Notes: generated by a model not told the origin, from the sequence alone. A stretch of 42,282 nt of DNA from an uncultured Lachnospiraceae bacterium (GCA_902781215.1 CACZIO010000024.1:1-42282), one strand, 5' to 3'. Positions 8,334-18,886 are shown, numbered from the stretch's first letter. Translations and numbers: made by a program.

Positions 8334-8488
8334 TGGTCTGACTCCTGAAATAATATGAACAAAGCAGGGTGCGTCTGCTTCTATTCTAACACATATACAG
8401 ACTGTTTCACTATGTTCTGCGCGCCCGCCCGTACTGTTTTACCCTCCCGGACCATGCAGGCCGCGGCAGACCGCAGACCGGATATGCT

Positions 8489-11400
8489 TTACGCACCCGC
8501 CGGTGTTGTTTTCCCCTCCTGATCCGCCATGGCGCTGCGGATGTTCATGACCAGCATCTGCAGGCGGTTCTCGACGTTGACGAAGCTGACGTCCGGGTCG
8601 TAGTCGAGGGGCAGGAGCTGGATGTCCGGGAACATGGACTTGAGCTTCTTGGAGATGCCGCGGCCTACGACATGGTTGGGGATGCAGCCGAAGGGCTGCA
8701 GGATGACGAAGGCGCGCACGCCCTCCCTGGCCCGCTCAATGATCTCGGCAGGGATCAGGATCCCCTCCCCCGAGTCATAGGCATGGGGGATGACGGGGTC
8801 GCTGGCCTTCGCGACGTCGCAGAGCTTCTGGGCGGGTTCGAACAGGGGGTGCTGTTTCGCCACGGAGGTCACAAAGTCGTGCGACATGTTGAAGATCCGC
8901 TCGACCAGGTCCAGGAAGGACCTCTCCGCAATGGATTTTTTCACTCCGAATTCCTTCGCCTGGGCCCGGCGGACAAAGTAGGTCTTCTGGATGACGTCCG
9001 CCATCTTGGCCTCGATGATCTCAAAGCCGTTTTTCTCCAGATAGAGCTCGATGTCGTGGTTGGCGCCGGGGTGGAAATTGAGCAGGTACTCTCCCACGAT
9101 CAGGACCTGAGGCCTGGGCCTGGAACGGTCGTAGGGAATGTCCTTCATGAGCCGGACCGCCTTCTCGAATCCCTTTTTCATGCGGCCGATGCCGCCGTTC
9201 TGAACACCCTCCATGACCGCGTCGATAGCCCTGTCGAAGGTCCTCTCCGCGCTGCCGCTCTCCTTTTCATAGGGCCGGATCTTGCGCAGCAGGTCCTCGA
9301 GGGCATCGATCATGGGCAGGGCGAAGGCGATCTTGATGGAGGTCTGGAGGTTGAGCTTGAAGCCGGGATGGAGGTCGTGGTAGTCCACGTCGTCGTTGGT
9401 GATGATCGGCACGTCCTCATGGCCCGCGTCATCCAGGGCCTTGCGCAAAAGGGCCCCGTAGTGGGTCAGACGGCAGCAGCCGATGTACTTGCCCATCATG
9501 ACGGCCTTTTTCCTGCCCTCGTATCTGGGGTCCTCGAGGGCCTCCAGGGCCTCGCCGATGACCACCTGGGCCGGGAAGCAGATGTCGTTGTGCACGTAGC
9601 GCTTGCCCAGCTCGATCGCGCGCTCCCGCCCGATGGGAAGGGGCACGGTCTCCAGTCCCTGCGCGGCAAAGACAGCCGCCATAAGCCGGCTGAAAGCGTG
9701 GGAGGTGTTGGGGACAAAGACGACTGAATCCGCGATGTCCTCCTTCCGGAACTTCTGCGGATAGGGATCCGCCAGGGGCCGGACCTCTCCGGGCCGGAAG
9801 GTCTTCTTTTCCCTTCCGCCCTTTTTCAACTCGGAAATATCCGCCTTCTGGGGCGGGAAGACGGAGACGGCTTTCGCGTCCGGTCCGACCGCCTCTGTGG
9901 TTTCTTTTTCCGATCCTTTTTCGTTTTTGCCGGTTGTACCGTTTTTGCCTGTTGTTCCGGTTGTACCGCTTGTGCCGGCTTCCGCAGGCTCCTCCGCCTG
10001 CAGCAGGGCCTCCTGTCTGCGGTGCTTCATCTCGACCGTGGACAGGAAGGACCGGATCCGGATGGACAAGGGGCCTCGGATATCGCTCTCGTCCACCTTG
10101 AGGATCAGGGGGGTCTTGCCCGAGATCTCCTTCATCATGCGGATGATCTCGTCCGACAGGTAGGCGTCGTGGCCGCAGCCGAAGCTGACGATCTGGACAT
10201 ATTCCAGCTTCTCGTTCTGCGCCGCATAGATGGCGGAGGCCAGCATGCGGGCGTGGTAGTTGTTGACCACGTCCAGGCGGCTGTTCTTGAGGTCAATGGC
10301 ATCGAGGCCGGGGATGGCGTCGGCCGTGAGGACATGGATGCCCTCCCCGGTGAACATCTCCGGTATATTGTGGTTGACCAGGTCGTCGTTCTGGTAGGGC
10401 CGGGAGGCCAGGACGACCGCCCGCTCATCGCTGTCACGGACCCTGTCGAGGACCCTCTGCCCCTGTGCGAGCAGGCTGGTCCGGTAGGTCTGCTGGGCGG
10501 CGTCGCCCTCGCGGATGGCCCTGCGCACCAGCTTTTTGGAGATGCCGAAGGTCTCCTGCATGAAGGGTACCAGCTGGCGCTCGCGGTCCTCATCCGTGTA
10601 CCAGAAAAAGACCGGCGCGTCGTACCTGGCCTTTCCGCGCTCCTCCGGGTTGTCGGAGTTGTTGATGACAAAGGGAAAGCCCTTGACGATGCCGCACATG
10701 GAGACACTGGTCTTCTCCGTGTTCTCGGACTTCATGGTCGAGATCGACGGGAAGAAGATCCTGTCCGCGCCGTGGTTCTCCAGCCAGCGGATGTGCCCGT
10801 GCACCAGCTTGCCAGGGAAGCATTCCGTGTCGGAGGTCACCGCGTGGAGGCCGCTCTCATAGATGGACCGGGTGCTCTCCGGCGAGACCAGAACGTCAAA
10901 GCCCAGCGACCTCCAGTAGTTTTTCCAGAAGGGCAGGGTCTCCCAGTAAAAAAGGACGAAGGGGAGGCCAATGGTCACGCCCTTTTTCCCGTCCAGCTCT
11001 TTGCAGGGATAGTCGCGGGTCAGGAAGCTCTTGCGGACCTTGAAGAGGTCCATGCCCTTCTTCATTTTGCGGGCGGGCACCTTCTTTTTCTTTGTATCCG
11101 TCGGTTGATCCGCGGCTGTGTCCTTTGCCTGGACCACCGGCTGATCTGCCGCTGCAGCCTTTTTCTGATCCGCTGCTGCTTCCTGTGTTTGATCGTCCGC
11201 TGTTTCCTTTGCCTGATCGTCCCCTGTTTCCGCCGCTGCAGAAGAAACCGGATCTGTATCCTCCTCCGCATGCGCCGCAAGGAAGGCCTCCAGCTCGCCG
11301 GGGGCCAGGACGCCGCCGCGCTCGCAGCGGTTGCCGGTGATCCAGGTGTCGCCGGTGGAGAAGGTGACGACGCTCCGCCTGCAGTGGTTCTCGCAGCCCT

Positions 11401-13294
11401 GGCAGACCAGGCCGTTGATCTGGCGGAATGTAAAGCTGCGCAGGGCATCAAAGCCGATAAAGGCAGAGGCCTGGCTGCTCTCCTGCATGGCCTCCATGGC
11501 GGCGTGCGCGGCGCCGATCGCGCCCATCAGGCCCGGATAGGGGGCACGGACCACCTCGCGCTCCGTGTACTGCTCGATGGCGCGCAGGACCGCGTCATTG
11601 CAGAAGGTACCGCCCTGCACGACGATGCGGTCGCCCAGGGAATCCAGGGAGCTGATCCGGATGACCTTGGTAAAGACATTTTCAATGATGGAACGGCAGA
11701 GGCCTGCCAGGATATCGTCGACCTCCTTGCCGTTTTTCTGCTCCGTGATGATCCGGCTGTTCATAAAGACGGTGCAGCGGCTGCCCAGCTCCGCAGGATG
11801 TCTGGACCGGAAGGCCCGCTCCGCAATCTCTGTCGTCGGGACGCCCATGGTCTTGGCGAAGTTCTCCAAAAAGGACCCGCAGCCCGCCGAGCAGGCCTCA
11901 TTGACGACGATATCCGTGATGATCCCGTCGTCGATCCAGATGGCCTTCATGTCCTGGCCGCCGATATCCAGGATAAAGGTCGCGTCCTCCAGATAGCGGG
12001 CACTGGCGCCCGCGTGCGCCACCGTCTCCACGATGTGGGCGTCCGCCCGGAAGGCCTTGGCGATCAGAAGCTCGCCATAGCCCGTGGAGGCCAGGCCTTT
12101 CACATGGACATGGATCCCCTCCTGCAGAAAGCGGTCCTCCATCTCCAGAAGACCCGCCCGCAGGATGCGGATGGGGTCACCCTGGTTGTTGGCGTAGAAG
12201 GAGTACATGATCCGCGCCTTGTCGTCCAGGAGGACAAACTTGGTCGTCGTGCTGCCGCAGTCGACGCCAATATATCCATTGACCTCGCTCCCCGCGTCCA
12301 GCTTGCGGAAGATATTTTTGTCCTCATAGAGGGGGTGGCGCCTGACAAACTCCTGATATTCCGCGTCATTGGCAAAAAAGGGCTGCGCCAGGCGGCTCGC
12401 GCCCTCCACCGGCTCCCCCGCCCGGCCGATCAGGGCCCGGATGCGGTAGATGCAGCGGTCGATGTCCTGTTTTTGTTCCGCCCCTCCTTCTCTGCCGGCA
12501 TAGAGCGCCGCGCCCAGGGCGACCATGAGCTCGGGCTGGTTTGGCAGCAGGATGTCCTCGTCCCGGAGGTTGAGCTTCTCGCGGAAGGCCTGCACCAGGG
12601 TGGGATGGAAGCAGAGGGGGCCGCCCTCGAAAATGATGGGCGGTGTCATGGTCAGGCCCTGGGCCAGACCGCCGATGGTCTGCTTGGAGATGGCGTGCAG
12701 GGCCGACAGGGCGATGTCCTCCTTGCGGACGCCCTGGTTGAGCAGGGGCTGGATATCCGTCTTGGCATAGACGCCGCAGCGGCCGGAGATATCGTAGACC
12801 TCCGTCCCCTGCTCCGCCAGCGACTCATACTCCTCGGGCTTCACCTGCAGGAGCGAGGCGATCTCGTCGATAAAGGCGCCCGTCCCGCCGGCACAGGACC
12901 CGTTCATGCGCATGTCCGCCACCTCGAGCCTGCCGGTCTGCGAGTTCGAGCGGAAAAAGATCACCTTGGCGTCCTGGCCGCCCAGCTCAATGGCCGTCTT
13001 CGCGGTGGGATAATGCTTCATGACCGCCAGGGAATTGGCGACCACCTCCTGGACAAAGGGCACGCCCGCCGCGTCCGCCAGGGGCTTGGAACCCGATCCC
13101 GTAAAGGCGATCTGCACACGGCTCCCCGCGGGAACATATTTTTTTCCATGCTCAAGAAGCGTGCAGACACTCCTGGCCAGCTCCGCGTGATGCCTTGCAT
13201 ACTCGCTGTATACGATTTTCTCATCTTCTCCGCGCAGGACCACGATCTTGGTCGTCGTCGATCCCACGTCCATTCCGATCCGGAATTCTCCCAT
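8489..13294 (-). CDS. Fused acyl-CoA dehydratase activase (two ASKHA domains) and dehydratase-like protein
   Basis: The 1601-residue protein joins two BcrAD/BadFG-type ATPase domains to DUF2229/HgdB-like regions. ASKHA domain 1 (about 1-265) has DVGSTTTKIVV, GGQDAKV and the cluster-binding NGSCAGGTGAF. ASKHA domain 2 (about 336-590) has DCGSTTTKFVL, DIGGQDMKAI and NEACSAGCGSF. A Cys-rich CQGCENHC segment is near 633. After an Ala/Asp/Gln linker (about 680-738) comes the DUF2229 region with TECFPGKLVHGHI. After a Thr/Gly/Lys linker (about 1088-1138) comes the HgdB-like part with NDICFPAQV, YIGCCRLTHYG and QPFGCIPNHVVG. Such proteins use ATP hydrolysis to push low-potential electrons onto Fe-S clusters. 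The start at 13294 is preferred: an in-frame upstream start at 13507 would overlap a promoter -10 box. The substrate is unknown. Confidence 0.9.
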   Translation of the reverse strand: MGEFRIGMDVGSTTTKIVVLRGEDEKIVYSEYARHHAELARSVCTLLEHGKKYVPAGSRVQIAFTGSGSKPLADAAGVPFVQEVVANSLAVMKHYPTAKTAIELGGQDAKVIFFRSNSQTGRLEVADMRMNGSCAGGTGAFIDEIASLLQVKPEEYESLAEQGTEVYDISGRCGVYAKTDIQPLLNQGVRKEDIALSALHAISKQTIGGLAQGLTMTPPIIFEGGPLCFHPTLVQAFREKLNLRDEDILLPNQPELMVALGAALYAGREGGAEQKQDIDRCIYRIRALIGRAGEPVEGASRLAQPFFANDAEYQEFVRRHPLYEDKNIFRKLDAGSEVNGYIGVDCGSTTTKFVLLDDKARIMYSFYANNQGDPIRILRAGLLEMEDRFLQEGIHVHVKGLASTGYGELLIAKAFRADAHIVETVAHAGASARYLEDATFILDIGGQDMKAIWIDDGIITDIVVNEACSAGCGSFLENFAKTMGVPTTEIAERAFRSRHPAELGSRCTVFMNSRIITEQKNGKEVDDILAGLCRSIIENVFTKVIRISSLDSLGDRIVVQGGTFCNDAVLRAIEQYTEREVVRAPYPGLMGAIGAAHAAMEAMQESSQASAFIGFDALRSFTFRQINGLVCQGCENHCRRSVVTFSTGDTWITGNRCERGGVLAPGELEAFLAAHAEEDTDPVSSAAAETGDDQAKETADDQTQEAAADQKKAAAADQPVVQAKDTAADQPTDTKKKKVPARKMKKGMDLFKVRKSFLTRDYPCKELDGKKGVTIGLPFVLFYWETLPFWKNYWRSLGFDVLVSPESTRSIYESGLHAVTSDTECFPGKLVHGHIRWLENHGADRIFFPSISTMKSENTEKTSVSMCGIVKGFPFVINNSDNPEERGKARYDAPVFFWYTDEDRERQLVPFMQETFGISKKLVRRAIREGDAAQQTYRTSLLAQGQRVLDRVRDSDERAVVLASRPYQNDDLVNHNIPEMFTGEGIHVLTADAIPGLDAIDLKNSRLDVVNNYHARMLASAIYAAQNEKLEYVQIVSFGCGHDAYLSDEIIRMMKEISGKTPLILKVDESDIRGPLSIRIRSFLSTVEMKHRRQEALLQAEEPAEAGTSGTTGTTGKNGTTGKNEKGSEKETTEAVGPDAKAVSVFPPQKADISELKKGGREKKTFRPGEVRPLADPYPQKFRKEDIADSVVFVPNTSHAFSRLMAAVFAAQGLETVPLPIGRERAIELGKRYVHNDICFPAQVVIGEALEALEDPRYEGRKKAVMMGKYIGCCRLTHYGALLRKALDDAGHEDVPIITNDDVDYHDLHPGFKLNLQTSIKIAFALPMIDALEDLLRKIRPYEKESGSAERTFDRAIDAVMEGVQNGGIGRMKKGFEKAVRLMKDIPYDRSRPRPQVLIVGEYLLNFHPGANHDIELYLEKNGFEIIEAKMADVIQKTYFVRRAQAKEFGVKKSIAERSFLDLVERIFNMSHDFVTSVAKQHPLFEPAQKLCDVAKASDPVIPHAYDSGEGILIPAEIIERAREGVRAFVILQPFGCIPNHVVGRGISKKLKSMFPDIQLLPLDYDPDVSFVNVENRLQMLVMNIRSAMADQEGKTTPAGA

Positions 13295-13505
13295 AAAAAA
13301 TCTCTTTCTAAACATGACAGAAGGGACATCCCGTTCCTGACGGCATGCCCTGATCGATTTTCCTATTTTTTTCATCGTGCAGGATCCGCAGGCCAATCCC
13401 GCAGCCTCACCGCACAGGACCGCGGACGAATCGTAAATACGCATCGCACAGCCCCGTCGGACGGCTCCTGACACTTCGATTATTTCGAGGGTTTTTCTCT
13501 GACAC

Positions 13506-13534
13506 ATTGTAACACAATGCGGCAGGGGATTAAA
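13506..13534 (-). promoter_or_regulatory. Predicted promoter of the activase/dehydratase gene
   Basis: On the minus strand TTTAAT (13534-13529), a 17-nt spacer and TACAAT (13511-13506, preceded by TGT) form a sigma-A-like promoter reading toward the gene starting at 13294, giving a leader of about 200 nt. The palindrome GGAATATTCC (13536-13545) lies just upstream of the -35 box and could bind a regulator. Confidence 0.45.
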
Positions 13535-13769
13535 TGGAATATTCCCTCAAACATCTGAACCCCGGAATCTTTTTTCCGGCATGTCATTCACCAATCCGCG
13601 TCCAGGACCTTGTACCTGCTTCAGATTCATGACACATGGACACGATCGTCGCATGGTAAAAAACCACACCCTGCTTCGTGCTGCGGACTTTCCCGCAATG
13701 CCCCATATATCCGGATTTTTTTCAATTTGAGCGATGTCGGAAGCCTTTGCGGCCGCACTTCATCCACCA

Positions 13770-13799
13770 TTGAGTTTCCCTGCGCGGATATGGTATACT
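13770..13799 (+). promoter_or_regulatory. Predicted sigma-A promoter of trpB
   Basis: TTGAGT (13770-13775), an 18-nt spacer and TATACT (13794-13799, preceded by TGG) precede trpB by a predicted leader of about 30 nt. The short leader leaves no room for a trp attenuator or T-box. Confidence 0.6.
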
Positions 13800-13834
13800 T
13801 TGCGAAAAGCATCCATTCAGAAAGGCGCAACACC

Positions 13835-15097
<1,263 letters not shown>

Positions 15098-15257
15098 GAA
15101 TCATAAATGCGAAAGAACTGCATATGCAATTGAAGTCTGATCAACACGAACATGTTAGACAGGCTTTCCCTTCCGCAGATCCGTTTCTCTTCCACCCGGG
15201 CTCAACGGGAAGGGATGTCTTTTCCCAGAAAAAACTCAATATGATAAAGCATAGAAA

Positions 15258-15309
15258 ACCGGCGCAGCTGCCCATATCGGGCAGTTACGCCGGTCTTTTT
15301 CTTTTCTTA
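15258..15309. terminator. Bidirectional intrinsic terminator between trpB and the radical SAM gene
   Basis: The stem ACCGGCG/CGCCGGT (15258-15264 with 15288-15294) continues inward as CTGCCC/GGGCAG around an AT-rich loop. It is followed on the plus strand by CTTTTTCTTTT and on the minus strand by TTTTC, so it can end both convergent transcripts. Confidence 0.9.
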
Positions 15310-15373
15310 TTTCAGACAATTATATCCATTTCCTGAAGCGTTGTGGGCGACGCGAATCATCATGGGGACCGGA

Positions 15374-15407
15374 GAACCGTCCCTGTGGTCCCTCCCGTGG
15401 TCCCTCA
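15374..15407. repeat. Dispersed repeat copy at the radical SAM gene stop codon
   Basis: GAACCGTCCC occupies 15374-15383, followed by two GTGGTCCCTC units. On the minus strand the stop codon TGA (15407-15405) is immediately followed by GGGACCAC, then by the GGGACGGTTC core. The core can fold as a small hairpin with the neighbouring GGGGACCGG. Confidence 0.7.
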
Positions 15408-16274
15408 CAGTTCCCGCATCCAGTCAGGACGGTAGCGGTGCCTGGCTTTGGCCTCCTCCAGCTGGCGGAGCATGTCGGGGATGTCCTCGTTGAAGACGCC
15501 CGCCAGAGCGACATAGTTGGAGGCGTGGTTGGACCGGAAGATCGTCCCGGGCGAGTCGATGTGCTCCAGGAAGATCCTGGTCTCATCGACAGTCTGGTCC
15601 GCGGTCAGAAGTTTGCGCTCCCCCCGGGCCACCTCGCCCGCCATCACGGAATCCGCCCGCAGCTGCAGGGACAGGATCGCGGCATATTCCGGATTCATGG
15701 CATTGATCAGCTCAGCGCTGTGAATGGCATGCTCCTCCATATGCTCCGGTCCTCCCAGCCCCGAGATGAGCGTGACGGAGGTCTGGATCCCGCAGCGCTT
15801 GAGCTTCTGTCCCGCCTCGATCAGCTGACGGGAGGTCTGGTTCTTGCGGATCTGGCGCAGGATCGTATCATCTCCCGACTCCGCGCCGATATAGACCATC
15901 TGCAGGCCCGCCTGGGCCAGTGCCCGCAGCTCCTCCTCGCTCTTTCTGAGCACATCCGAGGCGGTCCCGTAGGCCGTGACCCGCTCCGCATAGGGAAAGT
16001 GCTTTTTCACATAGTCCAGCAGTTCCAGCAGCAGGGGCGTCCTGACGATCAGGGCATCACCGTCCGCAAAAAAGACTCTGCGGACATACTGACCGTAGTC
16101 TCTGGCACACTCCTCCAGGTCCGCCAGGATCTCCTCCCTGGTCCGGATCCGGAACTGCTTGTCCGCGTACATATAGCAGAATGTACATGTGTTGTTGGAA
16201 CATCCGATCGTGACCTGGATGATCAGGCTGCGCGCCTCGCTGGGCGGCCTGTAGACATCTCCTTCGTATTGCAT
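15405..16274 (-). CDS. Radical SAM protein
   Basis: The 289-residue protein begins MQYEGDVYRPPSEARSLIIQ and has a cluster motif of spacing CX4CX2C in IGCSNNTCTFCYMY, typical of a Clostridial radical SAM subgroup whose annotations usually stop at 'radical SAM protein'. Downstream motifs fit the TIM barrel: FADGDALI, AYGTASDVLRKS, YIGAESGDD and TLISGLGG. The last two correspond to the usual SAM-binding region. The start at 16274 is supported by AGGAGG 8 nt upstream; the frame is open to 16583 but crosses a hairpin element and the 3' end of the cardiolipin synthase gene. Cytoplasmic; substrate unknown. Confidence 0.88.
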   Translation of the reverse strand: MQYEGDVYRPPSEARSLIIQVTIGCSNNTCTFCYMYADKQFRIRTREEILADLEECARDYGQYVRRVFFADGDALIVRTPLLLELLDYVKKHFPYAERVTAYGTASDVLRKSEEELRALAQAGLQMVYIGAESGDDTILRQIRKNQTSRQLIEAGQKLKRCGIQTSVTLISGLGGPEHMEEHAIHSAELINAMNPEYAAILSLQLRADSVMAGEVARGERKLLTADQTVDETRIFLEHIDSPGTIFRSNHASNYVALAGVFNEDIPDMLRQLEEAKARHRYRPDWMREL

Positions 16275-16302
16275 CTTGTCATTCCTCCTGTAATCCCTTT
16301 TT

Positions 16303-16495
16303 ATGTAAAAAAAAACACGCGGGTCCGGCGCGCTTCGCGCTTGCGGATCCGCTCCACATATTCGGATTCCGCTCGTTTTGCGCATAAAGCCTGCGCAAAA
16401 CGGCTCCTTCCTCATATGTGGACGCTCCCCAAGGCCTCGCGAATGCCCGGGCAAGCCCGGCATTCGGTCGGCTTTGGCTCGCTGTTTTTTTACAT
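16303..16495. repeat. Palindromic multi-hairpin element, MITE-like or complex terminator
   Basis: The 193-bp spacer element is bounded by inverted ends, ATGTAAAAAAAAACA on the left and TGTTTTTTTACAT on the right. Inside are three hairpins. The first is GCGGGTCCG/CGGATCCGC (16319-16351). The second is TCCACATAT/ATATGTGGA enclosing CGTTTTGCGCA/TGCGCAAAACG (about 16353-16422). The third is CCAAGGCC/GGCTTTGG enclosing GAATGC and CATTC arms (about 16429-16476). The stop codon TAA of the cardiolipin synthase gene lies in its right end. Both strands end in a T-run, so it can also terminate transcription. A repeat origin is inferred. Confidence 0.65.
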
Positions 16496-18205
16496 CAGTG
16501 GTGCAAATAATCTGAGGATCATCTGGCCGAAGCGAAGGAAGGCGCCGCGGCCGGTGGTGTAGTACTCCGTCACCTCTGTGCATTTGGCAAACGTCTCTTC
16601 GAAGTCGCGTTTCGTATCCATGACCGCAGGGCAGTCCGCGTAGAGGCAGCCGTTCTCGAAGTGGTGGTAGAGGCTCCGGTAGTCAAGGTTGATGGTGCCG
16701 CAGGTGGCGACCAGATCGTCGGAAACGCACATCTTGGCGTGGCAGAAGCCCGGCGTATATTCGAAGATCCTCACGCCGCTGCGGGTCAGTCCATTGTAAT
16801 AGGAGCGCGTGAGGCTGTAAACGATTTTTTTGTCCGGGATGCCCGGCGTAATGATGCGAACATCCACGCCGCGCCTGGCCGCCAAGGACAGGGCGTGGCG
16901 CATCTCGTCCGTGATGATCAGATAGGGCGTGATGAACCAGACATAGTCCTGCGCACCCTCCGCGATGCTGATGTAGACATCTTCGCCGACAGGTCGGTCA
17001 TCCATGGGCGAATCCGCGTAGGGCTGAACGAAGCCGTTTGCGCTCCCCGCCTTTTTAATCTGCTCGTCCTCCTGCCCGTCTCTCACCAGCCTCTCAATCT
17101 CACCATCCGCACATTCAGCCGCCTGTTCGACCGGCTGGTTCAGCTCCGGCAGATATCCGGCGAAGTCCCGGTCGTCCCTGTCCATGCCGGAACTGGCATT
17201 CCACATCTCCAGGAAGGTGACGGTCAGGCTCCTGACAGCATCCCCCTCGAGCCGGATCCCGGTATCCTTCCAGAAGCCGAAGGGCTCCGTCCGGTGGAAA
17301 TACTCGTTGGCCAGGTTGTAGCCGCCGGTAAAGCCCACCTTGCCGTCGATGACCGTGATCTTGCGGTGGTCGCGGTTGTTGAGAAAGAGGTTCAGGCCGG
17401 GGCCGAAGGGATTGAAGACACGGCACTGGATCCCGTGTTTCTGTGTTCTTTTTACAAAATCCGTATTGATGAAGCCCAGACTCCCCATGTCGTCGTAGAA
17501 GACACGTACCTCGACGCCCGCGCGGGCCCGCTCCTCGAGGACCTCCTGCAGCTCATGCCAGCACTCCGCGTCCTCGATGGCGTGATATTCCATGAAAATG
17601 AAGTGCTCTGCCTTTGCCAGGTCTCTCTTCTGGGCCTCGAAACCCTTTTCGCCGTCGTCGTAGTAGGTGACCTCCGTATTGGCATAGACGGGGTAGCCCG
17701 CCTGTCCCTGAATATAGCGGACCAGTCCGTACAGCCTGCCGTCTCTCTCCTTCACCTGTGCTGCCACTTCCTCATTGCTGGGCAGCATGGGCAGCAGGGC
17801 CTTGTCGATCTGATCGTATCTGATCCGCATTTTCCAGGTGTAGCCGTTCAGGCCGATCAGCAGGTAAAGCGTCGTCCCGAAGATGGGCGCCAGCATGATC
17901 AACATGATCCAGGTCATCCGGATCGATGCCGTCTTGTGGCTGCCGTAGATTCCCAGCACCAGGGCCACGGACAAAAATCGCAGGACATGATAGATCCAGG
18001 CCGCCCGCTCTCCCACATAGTGCAGGAGTACAAACAGGAGCCCCACTTCCAGCAGGATCGACAGCACGGCAAATACCATCCGGAAAACGCCGTTTTTAAC
18101 GGCGGCCTTCTTCTCGACTGTCTCCCCCATGATTCTGTCTTTGATCTCACCTGTCGTCTTCTTTTCTTCCATCATGATATTTCTGTCTTCCGTTCTTTTT
18201 TCCAT
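16490..18205 (-). CDS. cls: Cardiolipin synthase (phospholipase D family)
   Basis: The 571-residue membrane enzyme condenses two phosphatidylglycerols to cardiolipin. A charged N-terminus precedes hydrophobic segments at about residues 40-60, 67-86 and 93-115, as in Cls nuclease-domain (PLDc_N) proteins. Two HKD motifs follow: HRKITVIDGKVGFTGGYN (about 284) and HAKMCVSDDLVATCGTINLD (about 488). Both are complete. A hydrophilic insert of about 45 residues (QPVEQAAECADGE and onward) lies between the two catalytic halves. Start choice between 18205 and the MM at about 18175 is uncertain. The gene ends in the palindromic element. It may share a transcript with the upstream HD gene, from which it is separated by 176 nt. 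Confidence 0.94.
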   Translation of the reverse strand: MEKRTEDRNIMMEEKKTTGEIKDRIMGETVEKKAAVKNGVFRMVFAVLSILLEVGLLFVLLHYVGERAAWIYHVLRFLSVALVLGIYGSHKTASIRMTWIMLIMLAPIFGTTLYLLIGLNGYTWKMRIRYDQIDKALLPMLPSNEEVAAQVKERDGRLYGLVRYIQGQAGYPVYANTEVTYYDDGEKGFEAQKRDLAKAEHFIFMEYHAIEDAECWHELQEVLEERARAGVEVRVFYDDMGSLGFINTDFVKRTQKHGIQCRVFNPFGPGLNLFLNNRDHRKITVIDGKVGFTGGYNLANEYFHRTEPFGFWKDTGIRLEGDAVRSLTVTFLEMWNASSGMDRDDRDFAGYLPELNQPVEQAAECADGEIERLVRDGQEDEQIKKAGSANGFVQPYADSPMDDRPVGEDVYISIAEGAQDYVWFITPYLIITDEMRHALSLAARRGVDVRIITPGIPDKKIVYSLTRSYYNGLTRSGVRIFEYTPGFCHAKMCVSDDLVATCGTINLDYRSLYHHFENGCLYADCPAVMDTKRDFEETFAKCTEVTEYYTTGRGAFLRFGQMILRLFAPLM

Positions 18206-18381
18206 TTCGTTTTCCGTACCGGAGCGGTCCCTTTTCTTTTTTTCGTTTCAGGAGTTTTACGGTTTTCGGCGTTTTTCGAATCCGTTACTTCAGTGCCAGC
18301 ATTTTTCTGATCTGAAGATTGTCTGCTCTGCGGGCAGTTCCACAATCCCGACGCTAATCCTTATCCTGTCCGGATCCGGCA

Positions 18382-18834
18382 TTAATACTTTCTGAGTACC
18401 ATTTCCCGGAAGGCGACATATTTGTCCGCCATGCAGACCAGGGCGGCCTCCCTGGAGCGCGGGGGAGACAGGAGCGTTAAGGGCCACATATGCCCGCGGA
18501 TGATATTCTTTTCCTTATCCGTCAGTTCGAAGTCCTGCCCGGCTTTCTCCGCCGCAAGCTTCGGATGAGAGGTCCCGTGCCGGTAGGGGGAGAGCCCCTC
18601 CGCCCGGATGTCATACAGATAATAGTCGTGCAGGATTGCCCCGCGGGCCAGCTCCTCTTCGTTGATCTTCCAGCCCAGCTTTTCCGCCAGGTCGAAACTG
18701 GCCAGCGCGACCTTCGTGCTGTGGCTGAGGGTATTGGTCCCGCCGTGCTGGGCGTATTTTTTCATCTGCTGCACATTGGGATCCCGCAGCAGCTGATTCA
18801 GTTCCTGTGTAAACAGATCTCTGTTGTTGGTCAT
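18382..18834 (-). CDS. HD-domain phosphohydrolase-like protein
   Basis: This 150-residue cytoplasmic protein has a compact HD domain. Metal-binding residues are apparent in LSHSTKVA (His38), GAILHDYYLYD (His69-Asp70) and two later histidines (TSHPKLA, IIRGHMWPL). These fit the helical HD fold of small nucleotide or phosphate-ester hydrolases, but substrate cannot be read from the sequence. I start it at 18834 (MTNNRDLFTQ), where AAAGAGAG sits about 10 nt upstream; the in-frame extension to 18954 reads through the end of the MATE gene region and is rich in unrelated Arg/His. It lies 52 nt downstream of the MATE gene on the same strand. Confidence 0.85.
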   Translation of the reverse strand: MTNNRDLFTQELNQLLRDPNVQQMKKYAQHGGTNTLSHSTKVALASFDLAEKLGWKINEEELARGAILHDYYLYDIRAEGLSPYRHGTSHPKLAAEKAGQDFELTDKEKNIIRGHMWPLTLLSPPRSREAALVCMADKYVAFREMVLRKY

Positions 18835-18886
18835 GCCGTACTCTCTTTCTGTCCATGCGTATGTGCGCAGCCTTCTTCTGTCCGGA

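Larger units (their letters stand above)
13295..13834. other. Divergent intergenic region between the activase gene and trpB
   Basis: This 540-bp spacer separates two divergent genes. It contains the activase promoter (13506-13534), the trpB promoter (13770-13799), a palindrome at 13536-13545, and a small hairpin CCGGAA/TTCCGG at 13562-13579 with a T-rich loop. Both flanking genes have open frames extending into it, but these lack ribosome sites and conserved residues. No further gene is visible. Confidence 0.6.

Noticed and set aside
10022-13471. Very long plus-strand open frame (1149 codons)
   Set aside because: It is the antisense shadow of the activase/dehydratase gene in GC-rich DNA; its translation shows no recognisable domain and is rich in Asp/Gly/Val/His, as expected from complementing that gene.
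13295-13507. N-terminal extension of the activase/dehydratase protein
   Set aside because: The upstream start overlaps the predicted -10 box and the added residues are not family-like; the conserved domain begins right after 13294.
13610-13834. N-terminal extension of trpB
   Set aside because: It would begin upstream of the predicted promoter, lacks a ribosome site and adds residues not found in TrpB.
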